Assembly (NCBI GenBank): GCA_016284875.1
Contig: JAEEPS010000015.1
Coordinates: forward strand, 1-50,560
DNA length: 50,560 bases
Direction: 5' to 3'
From: Salinivirgaceae bacterium
GTDB taxonomy: Bacteria > Bacteroidota > Bacteroidia > Bacteroidales > SZUA-534
Position numbers and translations under genes: made by a program. The notes beneath the pieces are model-generated. The model did not search any database and had not been told where the DNA came from. It saw only the letters and a list, made by a program, of their open reading frames with translations. Below, in pieces: positions 1 through 8,221 of the stretch (the stretch's first letter is position 1; the number at the start of each line of letters is the position of its first letter).

Positions 1-15
1 AAAACGCTAAAAGTC

Positions 16-252
16 TTATTTTGAATTGATTATTTCGATAATCTCTTCCAAGCTCTTTTTTGAATTCGGCATAATATTTTCAGGAACCGGCTTACCTGTT
101 GCAGTTCCAGCCTGAAAGCGCTTGCACTCTTTGAATTTTCCTGGCACAAGGCAATACATATTTTTATATGCCACACCGGTATAATCGTTTACTAAAATGC
201 CTTTTTGAAAAATCGGACACTTCTCGAGTTTGGCGCAAACACTGTTTTCCAT
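16..252 (-). CDS. Small four-cysteine protein, function unknown
   Basis: A 78-residue protein that I cannot assign to a named family. It has four cysteines at residues 6, 12, 34 and 43, two of them in short motifs (KCPIF and ECKRF), the kind of spacing seen in small zinc- or Fe-S-binding proteins; metal binding is inference. There is no signal peptide or membrane segment, so it is probably cytoplasmic. The C-terminal third is charged and likely helical. It is transcribed away from the DUF4250 gene across an AT-rich divergent intergenic region. The stop lies 15 bases from the window edge, so its downstream neighbour is not visible. Confidence 0.6.
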   Translation of the reverse strand: MENSVCAKLEKCPIFQKGILVNDYTGVAYKNMYCLVPGKFKECKRFQAGTATGKPVPENIMPNSKKSLEEIIEIINSK

Positions 253-340
253 ATATCAACTTTTTAAATATTTATAAATCAACAAATTAATTTTGCCGCA
301 CAGCAAAACATACCCTAATACGCAATTTTGAGGAAAAAGA

Positions 341-348
341 TACATTTG
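341..348 (+). promoter_or_regulatory. Bacteroidetes-type -7 element (TACATTTG)
   Basis: A perfect match to the TAnnTTTG -7 element, placed 23 bp before the DUF4250 start codon, so the leader would be about 17 nt. I see no TTG at the usual 19-21 bp upstream, so the -33 half is weak or absent. Confidence 0.45.
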
Positions 349-371
349 CGGCAAAAAAAATAATAGAAAAT

Positions 372-575
372 ATGGACTTTCTGCCTAACGACCCCGCAAT
401 TTTGGTTTCAAGCATCAATATGCTGCTTCGCGATGAGGAATTCGACTCGCTCGAATCGCTTTGCTACAACTTCAACCGTGAGCCCGACGAGATTAAAGCC
501 CGACTGCTGGCCAACGGATTTGTTTACAGCGAAGAACAACGCCAGTTCCGCCCCCAAAACTACAATGCGCAATGA
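372..575 (+). CDS. DUF4250 family protein
   Basis: A 67-residue protein beginning MDFLPNDPAILVSSINMLLRD, which matches the characteristic N-terminus of DUF4250 (LPxDPxILxSxxNMxLRD); the C-terminal YSEEQRQFRP also fits. The domain is essentially the whole protein and looks like a small helical module with a helix-turn-helix-like feel (SLESLCYNF...PDEIKARL). The biochemical role of the family is unknown to me. Its TGA overlaps the ATG of the next gene by 4 bp (ATGA), so the two are translationally coupled. Confidence 0.85.
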   Translation: MDFLPNDPAILVSSINMLLRDEEFDSLESLCYNFNREPDEIKARLLANGFVYSEEQRQFRPQNYNAQ

Positions 576-823
576 TTGGAAAAGACTGCATTGAGACGGC
601 CTACAGTTTTCTGCACCAGAAGGAGCGAATCTACGCCCACTCCACTCTCGACTGGCAGAAAGACGATATTGAGATTGCCATTGGCGATTATGCCGACGAG
701 ATGAACCAGGAACTTTACAAAACTCTGGCCCGCGGTCGAGCCGATTTCCTGCGCGACCACGCCCGCTTTGCCAACGACATCGCGGAAGCGGTTGCCGTCC
801 TCGAAAATATGCTATATCAATAA
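572..823 (+). CDS. Small helical protein coupled to the DUF4250 gene
   Basis: An 83-residue acidic protein predicted to be almost entirely helical, with no signal peptide, membrane segment or recognisable motif. The start codon overlaps the stop of the DUF4250 gene (ATGA), which is the main argument that it is a real gene and that the two products act together. An open frame on the opposite strand over the same bases was rejected because it lacks such context. No function is proposed. Confidence 0.7.
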   Translation: MIGKDCIETAYSFLHQKERIYAHSTLDWQKDDIEIAIGDYADEMNQELYKTLARGRADFLRDHARFANDIAEAVAVLENMLYQ

Positions 824-895
824 TTTACGCTCAACGGATTTATTGCTGATTTTTATGAAAATCGCACTATTTTCGCGGCTCAATTCAGATTGACA

Positions 896-1882
896 ATGGC
901 GCAACTGCAAACATTTTTCGATTATGTGTGGCACCGCGGCAAGAACTCCTGCCTGACGCTCTTCAAGTTTATGGTGCCTATCTCAATAATAATCAGATTC
1001 ATACAGCAATGGGGACTGCTATCGTACATTTGCGACTACCTTGAGCCGGTGATGCAGATTGTGGGGCTTCCGGCCGAGACCGCCATTGTGTGGCTAACTA
1101 CAATGGTTGTAAACATTTACGGCGGTTTTCTCACTCTTTTCAGTATCTATCCGCAGATGGAACCGATGACTGTGGCGCAGATGACCACGCTATTTACAAT
1201 GATGCTGGTGGCGCACACCTTCCCCATCGAGATTACCATTGCGCAGAAAACGGGCGTCAAGGCGTGGGTGATGACTGCCATCCGCTTTGTTTTCGCCATT
1301 CTGCTGGGCATTCTGATGTCAAGGATGTACAACGCGCTCGGTGCTTTGCAGGACGAAGCCACAATATCGCCGTTCCTCACCACAACGCAAACAAGTTGGG
1401 GCGCGTGGGCGCTGAACGAGTTAAAAAACTATGCCATAATCACTTGCGTGATATTCACTTTGGTAATTTTCTTGCATTTGCTCGATGTTACAGGACTAAT
1501 CCGCGTTGTGAACAAAGTGATGGGACCCACACTCAAATGGTTGGGAATCAGTCAGAAGGTTCTGCCAATCACCATCATCGGCCTCACATTGGGCATTGCC
1601 TACGGCGGCGGCCTGCTGATTGAAGAGAGCCGCCAGAAGGACATCGACATAAAAGGCATCTTCTACTCAATGACGCTTATGGGGCTGTTTCACAGCATTA
1701 TAGAAGATACGCTGCTAATGCTCTCGATGGGCGGCCATTGGACGGGCGTGGTGCTGTTCCGATTTGTCTATGCCTGCATCATCACCTTCATTTTTGTGAA
1801 ATGCACCAACCGTATGCCTCTCGACAAATTCGAGCGGATTTTTATGACTAAAGCGGTGAAAAACAGAGAGAAGGCTGTTTAG
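896..1882 (+). CDS. Nucleoside-recognition (Gate) domain membrane protein
   Basis: An integral membrane protein of about 328 residues with two similar halves of several membrane segments each. The pattern (FMVPISIIIRF...GLLSYICDYLEPVMQIVGLP, and later VTGLIRVVNKVMGPTLKWLGI) is that of the nucleoside-recognition/Gate domain also found in SpmA/SpmB and in the gates of nucleoside and ferrous-iron transporters. The substrate cannot be told. The frame is open from a TTG at 890, but the ATG at 896 is the more likely start. The 3' end overlaps the convergent TonB-dependent receptor gene by 4 bp. Confidence 0.75.
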   Translation: MAQLQTFFDYVWHRGKNSCLTLFKFMVPISIIIRFIQQWGLLSYICDYLEPVMQIVGLPAETAIVWLTTMVVNIYGGFLTLFSIYPQMEPMTVAQMTTLFTMMLVAHTFPIEITIAQKTGVKAWVMTAIRFVFAILLGILMSRMYNALGALQDEATISPFLTTTQTSWGAWALNELKNYAIITCVIFTLVIFLHLLDVTGLIRVVNKVMGPTLKWLGISQKVLPITIIGLTLGIAYGGGLLIEESRQKDIDIKGIFYSMTLMGLFHSIIEDTLLMLSMGGHWTGVVLFRFVYACIITFIFVKCTNRMPLDKFERIFMTKAVKNREKAV

Positions 1883-4317
1883 AAATTCACATTCAACTTC
1901 ACATTGAACCGTCGGCCTGTGAGCGAGTTCTCGACGGCATATTGGCGGTTGGCGAAGTCGGTCACCCACTCGAACGAAGCCACGTTGCGGCGGTCGATAA
2001 CGTTGAGCACTTCGGCGCAAATCCACGCTTCCTTCACGTAGTAGAACGGGTTGCTCTTTGAGTAGGTCTTTTGACTGTTTTTCAGGCTTTTAGAGAATCC
2101 CAAATCGACACGTTGGTACGACGACATTCGGCCCGTGGCCATATAGCGCGGCGACTGCGGCGGCCCAAACGGCAGACGCGAGCCGTAGTTGATTTGCAGG
2201 TGCACCTTGTAATCGGGGTTGCCAGGGAAATAATCCTGAAAGAACATACTGATATTCAGCCGTTGGTCGGTGGGGCGCGGAATGTAGCCAGGGTGGGTTG
2301 TGTACTCGTTGCCGTCGGCGTCGGTTTTAACCCACACGTCGTTGCGAATGTCTTCTTCGGTCTGCATCAGCGACAGGCTGAACCACGAATCGACGCCCTT
2401 CACAAACTCGCCGTTGATTTTCATATCGAGCCCCATCGCGTAGCCGTCGGCATCGTTGCGGCCCGAGTAAATGGTGCGCAGGTTGTCGATTTGGTACGAT
2501 ATAAGGTCGGTCAACTTCTTGTAATACAATTCGGTAATGAACTTGAACGGACGGTTCCAGGCAGTAAAATTCCAATCGGCGCCAGCCACAAAATGCAGCG
2601 ATTTCTGCGCGCGAATGTCATTGTTTATCTGACCGTCGGCCATTCGCATCTCTTTGTAAAATGGTGATTGATAGTAATATCCGCCCGAAACTTTGAACAC
2701 AATGTCGCGCTGCCAATTGGGCTTGTACGACAGACTCACGCGGGGCGAAACGAGCAGTTCGTCGTTGAACGTCCAATAGTTGGCGCGCAGCCCCACGGTC
2801 AGGTGCATTTCCGACGAGTCGAACATAAACTGATAAACATCCTGCACATAGGCCTGTAACCTATTGGATTTGACGCTGTTATTGGCGCGCAGACTGTAAC
2901 TCATATTCACCTTGTCGGGACGGTGCGGCATTGAGTAGCCTGCCGAATCAATCATTGTCCATTCCGAAAGGTTGTCGTCAATCTGCTGACGCTGAACCGA
3001 CAAGCCCCAGTTCAGGAAGTGGTTGCCGCTGCTGAACAAGCCTTTGTGCTCAACGCTTAACACTTTGGCATCGAGATAGTTGCGCCCGTGATTGCGGAAC
3101 GCGCCAATGCCCACGGTGCTCACGCTGTCGCCGTAGGAACTTGCGCCCACGGCGTTATCTATCTCATTTATAAAATATTCGCTCAAAATGTCGTAGGTTT
3201 CGCTCTCGTGGGTGCTGAATGCCGACGCCGTGAGTTTCAGGCTGAAGCCGTCGTTGACTTTGAAATCGGCCGACAAGGCGCCTGTATAGGTGTTAAATGC
3301 GTCTTTTTCAGCACCTTCGAAAAACATCCGCAATTCCATTGGTTGGTTGAAAAGGCCGAATTTGGTGCGTCGGTTGCGCGGCAGAAAATTATAGACGTTG
3401 CTCGAGCAGTTGCCCAGAAATCCCAACTCAATGCGGCTAGTCAAATCGAATGACAGATAAGTTTGAAAATCAATAAATTTAGGGTCATAATCGCCCGACG
3501 TTTCGAGCGAGTTGAGCAGATATTTGTTTCGCTTGTAGCGGAAGCCCGAAATGTGGTGGAAACGGTGGTTGAAACTGTCGCCGTGAAGCATCACCGAGCC
3601 GCCGAAAAGGCTTGCCGCGGCCGTTCCGCCCCACCCTGCGGGACGCTTATATTTAATGTCGAGAACTGACGACATCTTGTCGCCGTACTTGGCGTCGAAT
3701 CCGCCTGCCGAAAAGAGCAGCGACGACACCATATCGCTGTTGACGAAACTCAAGCCTTCCTGCTCGCCCGAGCGCACCAGAAACGGCCGATAGACTTCTA
3801 TTCCATTGACATACACAAGGTTCTCGTCGAAACTGCCGCCGCGCACCGAATACTGCGAACTCAACTCGTTGTTGGCCGCCACGCCAGGCATCGTCTTAAT
3901 CAGGCTCTCAATGCTTCCCGAAGCGTCGGGCAGCACGCCCATCACCTTGGGATTCAATCGCGTAAGCGTGCTTTTGCGCACCTGCACGTCTTCAACTGTC
4001 ACCTGCTCAAGTTCTTGCGACGTTGCCACCAAATCGACATCGAGCCGCCGCTGCTGCCCGTCGGCAAGCATCACCTGTTCCCAGCGCGTCTGATAGCCAA
4101 TCATCGAGAACGATACGTAAACCGATTTGCCTGAAGCGATGTTGAGTTTGTAAGTACCATCTTGTGCGGTAACAGTGCCACGTTCATTGTCTTTCAGCAC
4201 CACGTTGACGAACTCGAGCGGCTCGCCCGACTGGTTGGTGACGCGTCCGAAAATGCAGGTCTGCGCCGAAACCGCGCCTGCCGCCAATATCAATAATGCG
4301 ACTAAAAAATTTCTCAC
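1879..4317 (-). CDS. TonB-dependent outer-membrane receptor with carboxypeptidase-like N-domain
   Basis: An outer-membrane active transporter of about 812 residues. From the chosen GTG start (4317) the order is: signal peptide (residues 1-18, cleavage at AVSA|Q), a carboxypeptidase-regulatory-like beta-sandwich (about 22-105, GRVTNQSGEPLEFVNVVL), a plug domain (about 115-225, with IKTMPGV and YSVRGGSFDENLVYVNG), and a long beta-barrel ending in the typical terminal Phe. No SusD-like partner is next to it, so it is probably not a glycan-utilisation SusC; the ligand is unknown. The frame stays open another 28 codons upstream, but those bases are a low-complexity AAACAC/AAACTG repeat and contain the likely -7 element, so the GTG start fits better than the upstream one. 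Confidence 0.9.
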   Translation of the reverse strand: MRNFLVALLILAAGAVSAQTCIFGRVTNQSGEPLEFVNVVLKDNERGTVTAQDGTYKLNIASGKSVYVSFSMIGYQTRWEQVMLADGQQRRLDVDLVATSQELEQVTVEDVQVRKSTLTRLNPKVMGVLPDASGSIESLIKTMPGVAANNELSSQYSVRGGSFDENLVYVNGIEVYRPFLVRSGEQEGLSFVNSDMVSSLLFSAGGFDAKYGDKMSSVLDIKYKRPAGWGGTAAASLFGGSVMLHGDSFNHRFHHISGFRYKRNKYLLNSLETSGDYDPKFIDFQTYLSFDLTSRIELGFLGNCSSNVYNFLPRNRRTKFGLFNQPMELRMFFEGAEKDAFNTYTGALSADFKVNDGFSLKLTASAFSTHESETYDILSEYFINEIDNAVGASSYGDSVSTVGIGAFRNHGRNYLDAKVLSVEHKGLFSSGNHFLNWGLSVQRQQIDDNLSEWTMIDSAGYSMPHRPDKVNMSYSLRANNSVKSNRLQAYVQDVYQFMFDSSEMHLTVGLRANYWTFNDELLVSPRVSLSYKPNWQRDIVFKVSGGYYYQSPFYKEMRMADGQINNDIRAQKSLHFVAGADWNFTAWNRPFKFITELYYKKLTDLISYQIDNLRTIYSGRNDADGYAMGLDMKINGEFVKGVDSWFSLSLMQTEEDIRNDVWVKTDADGNEYTTHPGYIPRPTDQRLNISMFFQDYFPGNPDYKVHLQINYGSRLPFGPPQSPRYMATGRMSSYQRVDLGFSKSLKNSQKTYSKSNPFYYVKEAWICAEVLNVIDRRNVASFEWVTDFANRQYAVENSLTGRRFNVKLNVNF

Positions 4318-4333
4318 AAAGGCGATTTTGCTG

Positions 4334-4341
4334 CAAAAATA
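4334..4341 (-). promoter_or_regulatory. -7 element (TATTTTTG) of the TonB-dependent receptor gene
   Basis: On the minus strand TATTTTTG matches TAnnTTTG and lies 16 bp before the GTG start. No TTG sits at 19-21 bp upstream, so support is partial. If correct it rules out starts upstream of 4317. Confidence 0.4.
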
Positions 4342-4553
4342 TAAAAACACCAACGCAAACTTTAAACTCAAACTGAAAACACAAACACAAACTGAAAACA
4401 CAAACGTTAACCTTGTCGGGATTATTATTGGCGGAAGATTACCCGCAACTCAAAAAAAATTTTTAGCGGCTTCGGTTTTATAATCAACTTCGTGTTATAT
4501 TTAGAAACGAGTTATTGAGAAAACAATTATTTGTAACTAAAAGAGAATCAACT

Positions 4554-4964
4554 ATGGTATCGCAATTTCAAATCACACTGCCAAACTACAAACGTGGCTA
4601 TCATCTGATAACGGGCACCATCATCAAGAGCCTGCCCGAACTGCCTGAACAGGGTCTGCTGCACCTGCTCATTCAGCACACATCGGCGGCGCTTTCGCTC
4701 AACGAGAACGCCGACCCTGCCGTCCGCGCCGACTTTGAGTACGTGTTCGACAAACTCATTCCCGAGCGCGACCCCAACTATACCCACGACACCGAAGGCG
4801 CCGACGATATGCCGGCTCACATCAAGGCGTCGATGATTGGGCCGTCGGTGACCATTCCAATCACCAACCACCAATTGAATCTGGGCACCTGGCAGGGCAT
4901 CTATCTCTGCGAGTTCCGCAACTACGGCGGGCGCCGCAACATTGTGGGAACGATTATCAGTTAA
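4554..4964 (+). CDS. yjbQ: YjbQ/UPF0047 family protein
   Basis: A 136-residue single-domain protein matching the YjbQ (UPF0047) family over its length: HTSAALSLNENADP, the DMPAHIKAS segment and LGTWQGIYLCEFR are the family signatures. YjbQ proteins form trimers and have been annotated as secondary thiamine-phosphate synthases from activity in E. coli; the physiological role is uncertain. The conserved His and Glu residues of the pocket motifs are present. The ATG at 4554 was preferred over an upstream TTG at 4515 because the domain starts right after it. A strong hairpin follows the gene. Confidence 0.9.
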   Translation: MVSQFQITLPNYKRGYHLITGTIIKSLPELPEQGLLHLLIQHTSAALSLNENADPAVRADFEYVFDKLIPERDPNYTHDTEGADDMPAHIKASMIGPSVTIPITNHQLNLGTWQGIYLCEFRNYGGRRNIVGTIIS

Positions 4965-5013
4965 ACCGAAGGATTGACTGATTGATGGATTGATTAATTG
5001 AAGCAATAAAAAA

Positions 5014-5037
5014 AAACGAGAGTCGCGGCTCTCGTTT
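5014..5037. terminator. Bidirectional intrinsic terminator
   Basis: Perfect 9-bp stem AAACGAGAG/CTCTCGTTT with a 6-nt loop, flanked by A-rich sequence on the left and T-rich sequence on the right. It lies between the convergent yjbQ and RDD-protein genes and can serve both. Confidence 0.85.
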
Positions 5038-5072
5038 ATTTTTGTTCTATATTTTATTTAAGAATGTGATTA

Positions 5073-5630
5073 TCAGTTCATTTCCGTTTCGTTCTTACGG
5101 ACAACAATCGTGTGGCACATCATATCGTGCAGAGCCTGATGGCGGTCGCCAGCGGCAAAGAAGCAACCGATGAAGATAACGAAGCCAAAAAGCGAGCCAA
5201 AAAGATTGAACAACATTGCCAAACCAACAAGCGACAGCACTCCGCAAACTTTCGATACGTGTTTCAGCAAATAACGCCCAACGAGCGCACCAACAGAAGC
5301 ATTACCGCCTTCAGCATTGGCTATTTTAAGCCCTAGAATCAACTTGCCAACCGATGCGCCAAGGAAAATCTCTGTCGAGAAATAAATCAGCCGAGCAAAG
5401 ATGACAATCAACGAGATACGTGTAGTTGTGACAAGCATATTAACCATCTCTGGCGTATAGACCTGCGCAAAAATCGGATTCGATGAAATTATGCCATCTA
5501 TTTGTTGCTGAGCCTGAACCGCCATCCACGAGGAAGACACTCGGCTCATTATAGCCGCTAGAATCCAGACAAAAACCATGTCGATAACAAAAGCGCCCAA
5601 ACGCGGGCCAAAACCAATTCTCTTTTCCAT
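5073..5630 (-). CDS. RDD family membrane protein
   Basis: A 185-residue inner-membrane protein with four likely membrane segments. The N-terminal RLGAFVIDMVFVW segment contains the Arg and Asp that define the RDD family; the C-terminal DMMCHTIVVRK matches the family's closing LHDxxxxTxVV motif. RDD proteins are small transporters or accessory proteins; some have been linked to Na+/H+ or osmolyte transport, but the substrate here cannot be told. The gene appears monocistronic, between a terminator and the tRNA-Asp gene. Confidence 0.85.
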   Translation of the reverse strand: MEKRIGFGPRLGAFVIDMVFVWILAAIMSRVSSSWMAVQAQQQIDGIISSNPIFAQVYTPEMVNMLVTTTRISLIVIFARLIYFSTEIFLGASVGKLILGLKIANAEGGNASVGALVGRYLLKHVSKVCGVLSLVGLAMLFNLFGSLFGFVIFIGCFFAAGDRHQALHDMMCHTIVVRKNETEMN

Positions 5631-5826
5631 AATTGTAGTTTTTAGTGATTAAAACCCGGCAAACCGCTGCCGAAACGTGCCGTGAAAATACAATTTTACC
5701 CGAAACAGCCAACCATCAGCATCATTTTTGCAACCATTGGCAAGCCGCTGCCAATGTCAACAGAACTGTGTGATAGTGCATTATGAGCGCCGTAAAAATA
5801 TTTTTTGTTTTTTGCGGTAGCGACTA

Positions 5827-5856
5827 TTGCGAATATGAAAAAAGGCACTACTTTTG
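5827..5856 (+). promoter_or_regulatory. Promoter of tRNA-Asp (TTG-N19-TACTTTTG)
   Basis: A textbook Bacteroidetes promoter: TTG at 5827-5829 and TACTTTTG at 5849-5856, separated by 19 bp. It lies 41 bp upstream of the mature tRNA 5' end. Confidence 0.8.
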
Positions 5857-5896
5857 CAACGCTTTTCAGAAATGATAGCGCAGAGTTCTGACAAAT

Positions 5897-5970
5897 GGTG
5901 CGGTAGTTCAGTCGGTTAGAATATCGGCCTGTCACGCCGGGGGTCGCGAGTTCGAGTCTCGTCCGCACCG
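5897..5970 (+). tRNA. tRNA-Asp (anticodon GTC)
   Basis: A complete 74-nt cloverleaf: acceptor stem GGTGCGG (5897-5903) pairs with CCGCACC (5963-5969), discriminator G at 5970, D-arm with AGTTCAGTCGGTTAGA, anticodon loop CTGTCAC on the stem TCGGC/GCCGG, and a T-arm with the GTTCGAGTC loop region. The anticodon GTC decodes GAC/GAU. The CCA end is not encoded and must be added after transcription. It has its own promoter and terminator, so it is a single-gene unit. Confidence 0.97.
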
Positions 5971-5974
5971 CAAG

Positions 5975-6008
5975 AAGCCTGATTAACGAATGTTAGTCGG
6001 GCTTTTTT
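5975..6008 (+). terminator. Intrinsic terminator of tRNA-Asp
   Basis: A 13-bp stem (two G-T pairs) AAGCCTGATTAAC/GTTAGTCGGGCTT with a GAAT loop, followed by a run of T, starting 5 nt after the tRNA. Confidence 0.85.
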
Positions 6009-6022
6009 GTTGCTATTTCCAC

Positions 6023-6060
6023 AAAAAAAATCACCGCGTAGCATCATATCCACGCGGTGA
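6023..6060 (-). terminator. Intrinsic terminator of the ECF sigma operon
   Basis: A 9-bp stem TCACCGCGT/ACGCGGTGA with a 12-nt loop; on the minus strand it is followed by eight T. It lies 22 bp after the stop of the lipoprotein gene that closes the sigma-factor operon. Confidence 0.85.
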
Positions 6061-6082
6061 CTTGTTGATCAATCGTCAGGCA

Positions 6083-7153
6083 CTAACTTCTTTTATACAA
6101 AACACATACGGAGACAAGCACAACTAAAAGCACTGTGACAATGTACGCCCAAACGTGGTTGACGCGCGAAGTGGCCGAAATGGTGTAATCGTGCGGGATG
6201 AGCCGTTCGCCCGTGAGCGGGTAAAAGACTGTATCGTTTTGGCAGACACCAATTCCTGCATCAGTAATTTTTCCTGGCATTGTGAGCGTGTATGGCACCG
6301 ATAAATCAAGCACACTCCATAATTTACCATTTTCTCTCACAAGGGCCTTGCCACTTGGCGTTTCATCAAAAAAGAAGCCGTAGGCATCAGAATGGAAGAA
6401 ATCTTTGAACACTTTTTTATGGTCAACATCCATAATATCACCAAATTTCAAAACATAATCCTTAAAAGAACCGCGCTGCGCAATGAACTGCTCACGGCTG
6501 ATTGGCGGATTGATGACTGAATCGTAATGGTTGGCAATAAAGTCGAAATTCAACTGGAAAATATTGTCGTTTAACCAGTTAGTAACAGCGCTTTCTATTG
6601 GATTGAGTTGTTCTGCCAACTCCGCACCACTCAACCCCTGAAGCATTTCAGGCTGACCTGTAAACCAAAAACTTGCAACATCATCTTCGAGATAATCAGT
6701 GATTGGATGCGAAAAAACATCGCCGACGCTGCTGAACACTTCCGTGAAGGTGTAATCGGTGTAAAACCAACGGAATTGCTTTGTAAATGAAGATGTTGCC
6801 TTCAACTGTACGCCATTGAGTTGCAGTGGCATGTCTTCGCTCATCTCGGCCACGGTGTTGTAATCGTGAGTCAGAACGGAGGTTACCGTGTCGCCATTGC
6901 CAACTTGCGTGTAAGAATAAGTGAAACCACTGATTTCTAGGCATTCTGGAACGGGTTGTGCCCTGCGCTGGCTGCTGTCGGTCCAAAGCGTGTCGCGCAT
7001 CTCTTGCGACATAACATCGCTATAACTAACTATGCGTGTGCAAGTTCCATCGGGGTGGATGGTGGTGTGCATCTCAACATCAGACTGCTCGATGCACGAC
7101 GAAAAAAGTGCAGCGGCCATCAATAACGAGCCGCCAAGTTTAACGGTTTTCAT
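6083..7153 (-). CDS. Lipoprotein with C-terminal membrane anchor, in an ECF sigma operon
   Basis: A 356-residue protein with a lipoprotein signal (lipobox FSSC, Cys20) and a hydrophobic helix near the C-terminus (about 333-352, ending in YKRS). The bulk between them would be extracytoplasmic. I recognise no enzymatic motif. It starts 14 bp inside the end of the small membrane-protein gene that follows the sigma factor, so the three genes form one tight operon. A lipoprotein as the last gene of such an operon suggests an envelope-stress or sensing role, which is inference. Confidence 0.8.
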   Translation of the reverse strand: MKTVKLGGSLLMAAALFSSCIEQSDVEMHTTIHPDGTCTRIVSYSDVMSQEMRDTLWTDSSQRRAQPVPECLEISGFTYSYTQVGNGDTVTSVLTHDYNTVAEMSEDMPLQLNGVQLKATSSFTKQFRWFYTDYTFTEVFSSVGDVFSHPITDYLEDDVASFWFTGQPEMLQGLSGAELAEQLNPIESAVTNWLNDNIFQLNFDFIANHYDSVINPPISREQFIAQRGSFKDYVLKFGDIMDVDHKKVFKDFFHSDAYGFFFDETPSGKALVRENGKLWSVLDLSVPYTLTMPGKITDAGIGVCQNDTVFYPLTGERLIPHDYTISATSRVNHVWAYIVTVLLVVLVSVCVLYKRS

Positions 7154-7514
7154 AAATCATACGTTTTAATTGTGTGTAACTCAATTGTTTAGTCAAATAT
7201 TTTTGTTGCCGCACTGAATACATCTTTTTAAATGACTCGCTGCGCGACACGTGTACTGCGTGAATGATTGCAACACTTGTATTTTGCTGACGTTCAGCGG
7301 GTTTGTTTGCAAATACAAACATTCCGATGAGCCATACAGCGGCCATTGCCGAAACCGCATACAAAGTGCGAATGATGGCACGCCGTCCGCCTGCTGTTTT
7401 TTGATTATCAGCATCATCCAACCGACTCATAATGAGCGATGTGAGTTCATCAGGATTGCTGATTTCGGGCTGCTGACCTTGCAGCCTTGCAAGAATGTCG
7501 TCTGTCCTATTCAT
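7140..7514 (-). CDS. Small single-pass membrane protein, possible anti-sigma factor
   Basis: A 124-residue protein with a cytoplasmic N-terminal part of about 45 residues, one membrane helix (about 48-69) and a short external tail. The position directly after an ECF sigma factor (8-bp overlap) and the topology fit an anti-sigma factor, but the N-terminal region is short and has no zinc-binding HxxxCxxC motif or FecR-like domain. The family is not recognised; anti-sigma activity is inferred from context only. It overlaps the downstream lipoprotein gene by 14 bp. Confidence 0.7.
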   Translation of the reverse strand: MNRTDDILARLQGQQPEISNPDELTSLIMSRLDDADNQKTAGGRRAIIRTLYAVSAMAAVWLIGMFVFANKPAERQQNTSVAIIHAVHVSRSESFKKMYSVRQQKYLTKQLSYTQLKRMIYENR

Positions 7515-8058
7515 AACCTAAAAGTTTTAATTGTTCGCGTATTGTCTGCCGCGCTGCGTAAAGATTGCTCTTCACCTGGCGGGCGTTCAAGCCTGTTATT
7601 TGTTCAACTTCGTCCGACGACAGCCCTTCCAACTGGCAGAGGGTGAACACCAACCGCTGCTTGGGGCTCAAATTGGCGGCCATCAGCCTGACAATCGACA
7701 CCCACTCGCGGTTTTCGAGCGTGCGCTGGCTGTCGGTTTCCGCCTCAAAGCGATGCAAAACCGACTCGTCATCGGGCATCGGCACAAGACGGCGACAGCG
7801 TTTGATGCGGTCAATGCAAAGGCGCGACGCGATGGTGTAGAGCCACGTGGTGAACGACCGTTGAACATCGAAACCGCCAATCTTCTGCCACACACGGATG
7901 AAGGTTTCCTGTACCACGTCCTTGGCTTCGTCTTCATCGGCCAACATTTTGAGTGCCAACGAGAAAACCATCCGTTGATAGGTCTGCACCACACTGCGAA
8001 AGGCTTCGCGGTCGCCGTTCTGGCACTGAATGAGTATGTTGACTGGTGTCGGAATCAT
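7507..8058 (-). CDS. ECF-type RNA polymerase sigma factor
   Basis: A 183-residue sigma-70 family protein with only regions 2 and 4, as in the ECF group. Region 2 covers about residues 15-82 (DEDEAKDVVQETFIRVWQK, then FTTWLYTIASRLCID). Region 4 covers about 120-172 (LSPKQRLVFTLCQLEGLSSD, then LNARQVKSNLYAARQTIRE). The ATG at 8058 was chosen over tandem TTG codons just upstream. It heads a three-gene operon with a small membrane protein and a lipoprotein, and is divergent from the thioredoxin-fold lipoprotein gene, a possible target. Confidence 0.92.
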   Translation of the reverse strand: MIPTPVNILIQCQNGDREAFRSVVQTYQRMVFSLALKMLADEDEAKDVVQETFIRVWQKIGGFDVQRSFTTWLYTIASRLCIDRIKRCRRLVPMPDDESVLHRFEAETDSQRTLENREWVSIVRLMAANLSPKQRLVFTLCQLEGLSSDEVEQITGLNARQVKSNLYAARQTIREQLKLLGYE

Positions 8059-8151
8059 TGTTTTTTGTTTCAACAACTAATATACGACCAGCACAGGCGA
8101 AAGTCAAAAATTATTTCTGATGTTTTTCTACAAAAAAGATTGAATAGGGAC

Positions 8152-8181
8152 TTGCACAGAGAAAAACTTTTACTAAATTTG
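8152..8181 (+). promoter_or_regulatory. Promoter TTG-N19-TAAATTTG
   Basis: TTG at 8152-8154 and TAAATTTG at 8174-8181 with a 19-bp spacer match the Bacteroidetes housekeeping promoter. It points at the lipoprotein gene starting at 8222, giving a leader of about 35 nt. Confidence 0.75.
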
Positions 8182-8221
8182 TCGTAAAACATATATTATA
8201 CTAACTGTAAATCTTACAATT

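Noticed and set aside
4318..4401. Upstream extension of the TonB-dependent receptor
   Set aside because: The extra 28 codons translate a low-complexity repeat and cover the likely -7 element; the signal peptide starts at GTG 4317.
5711..5968. A minus-strand open frame running through the tRNA-Asp gene
   Set aside because: The first residues are the antisense of the tRNA (RTRLELATPGVTG pattern), a common false call.
8059..8151. Autoregulatory ECF promoter for the sigma operon
   Set aside because: I could not find a motif pair repeated upstream of both the sigma operon and the divergent lipoprotein gene, so no ECF-specific promoter is claimed.
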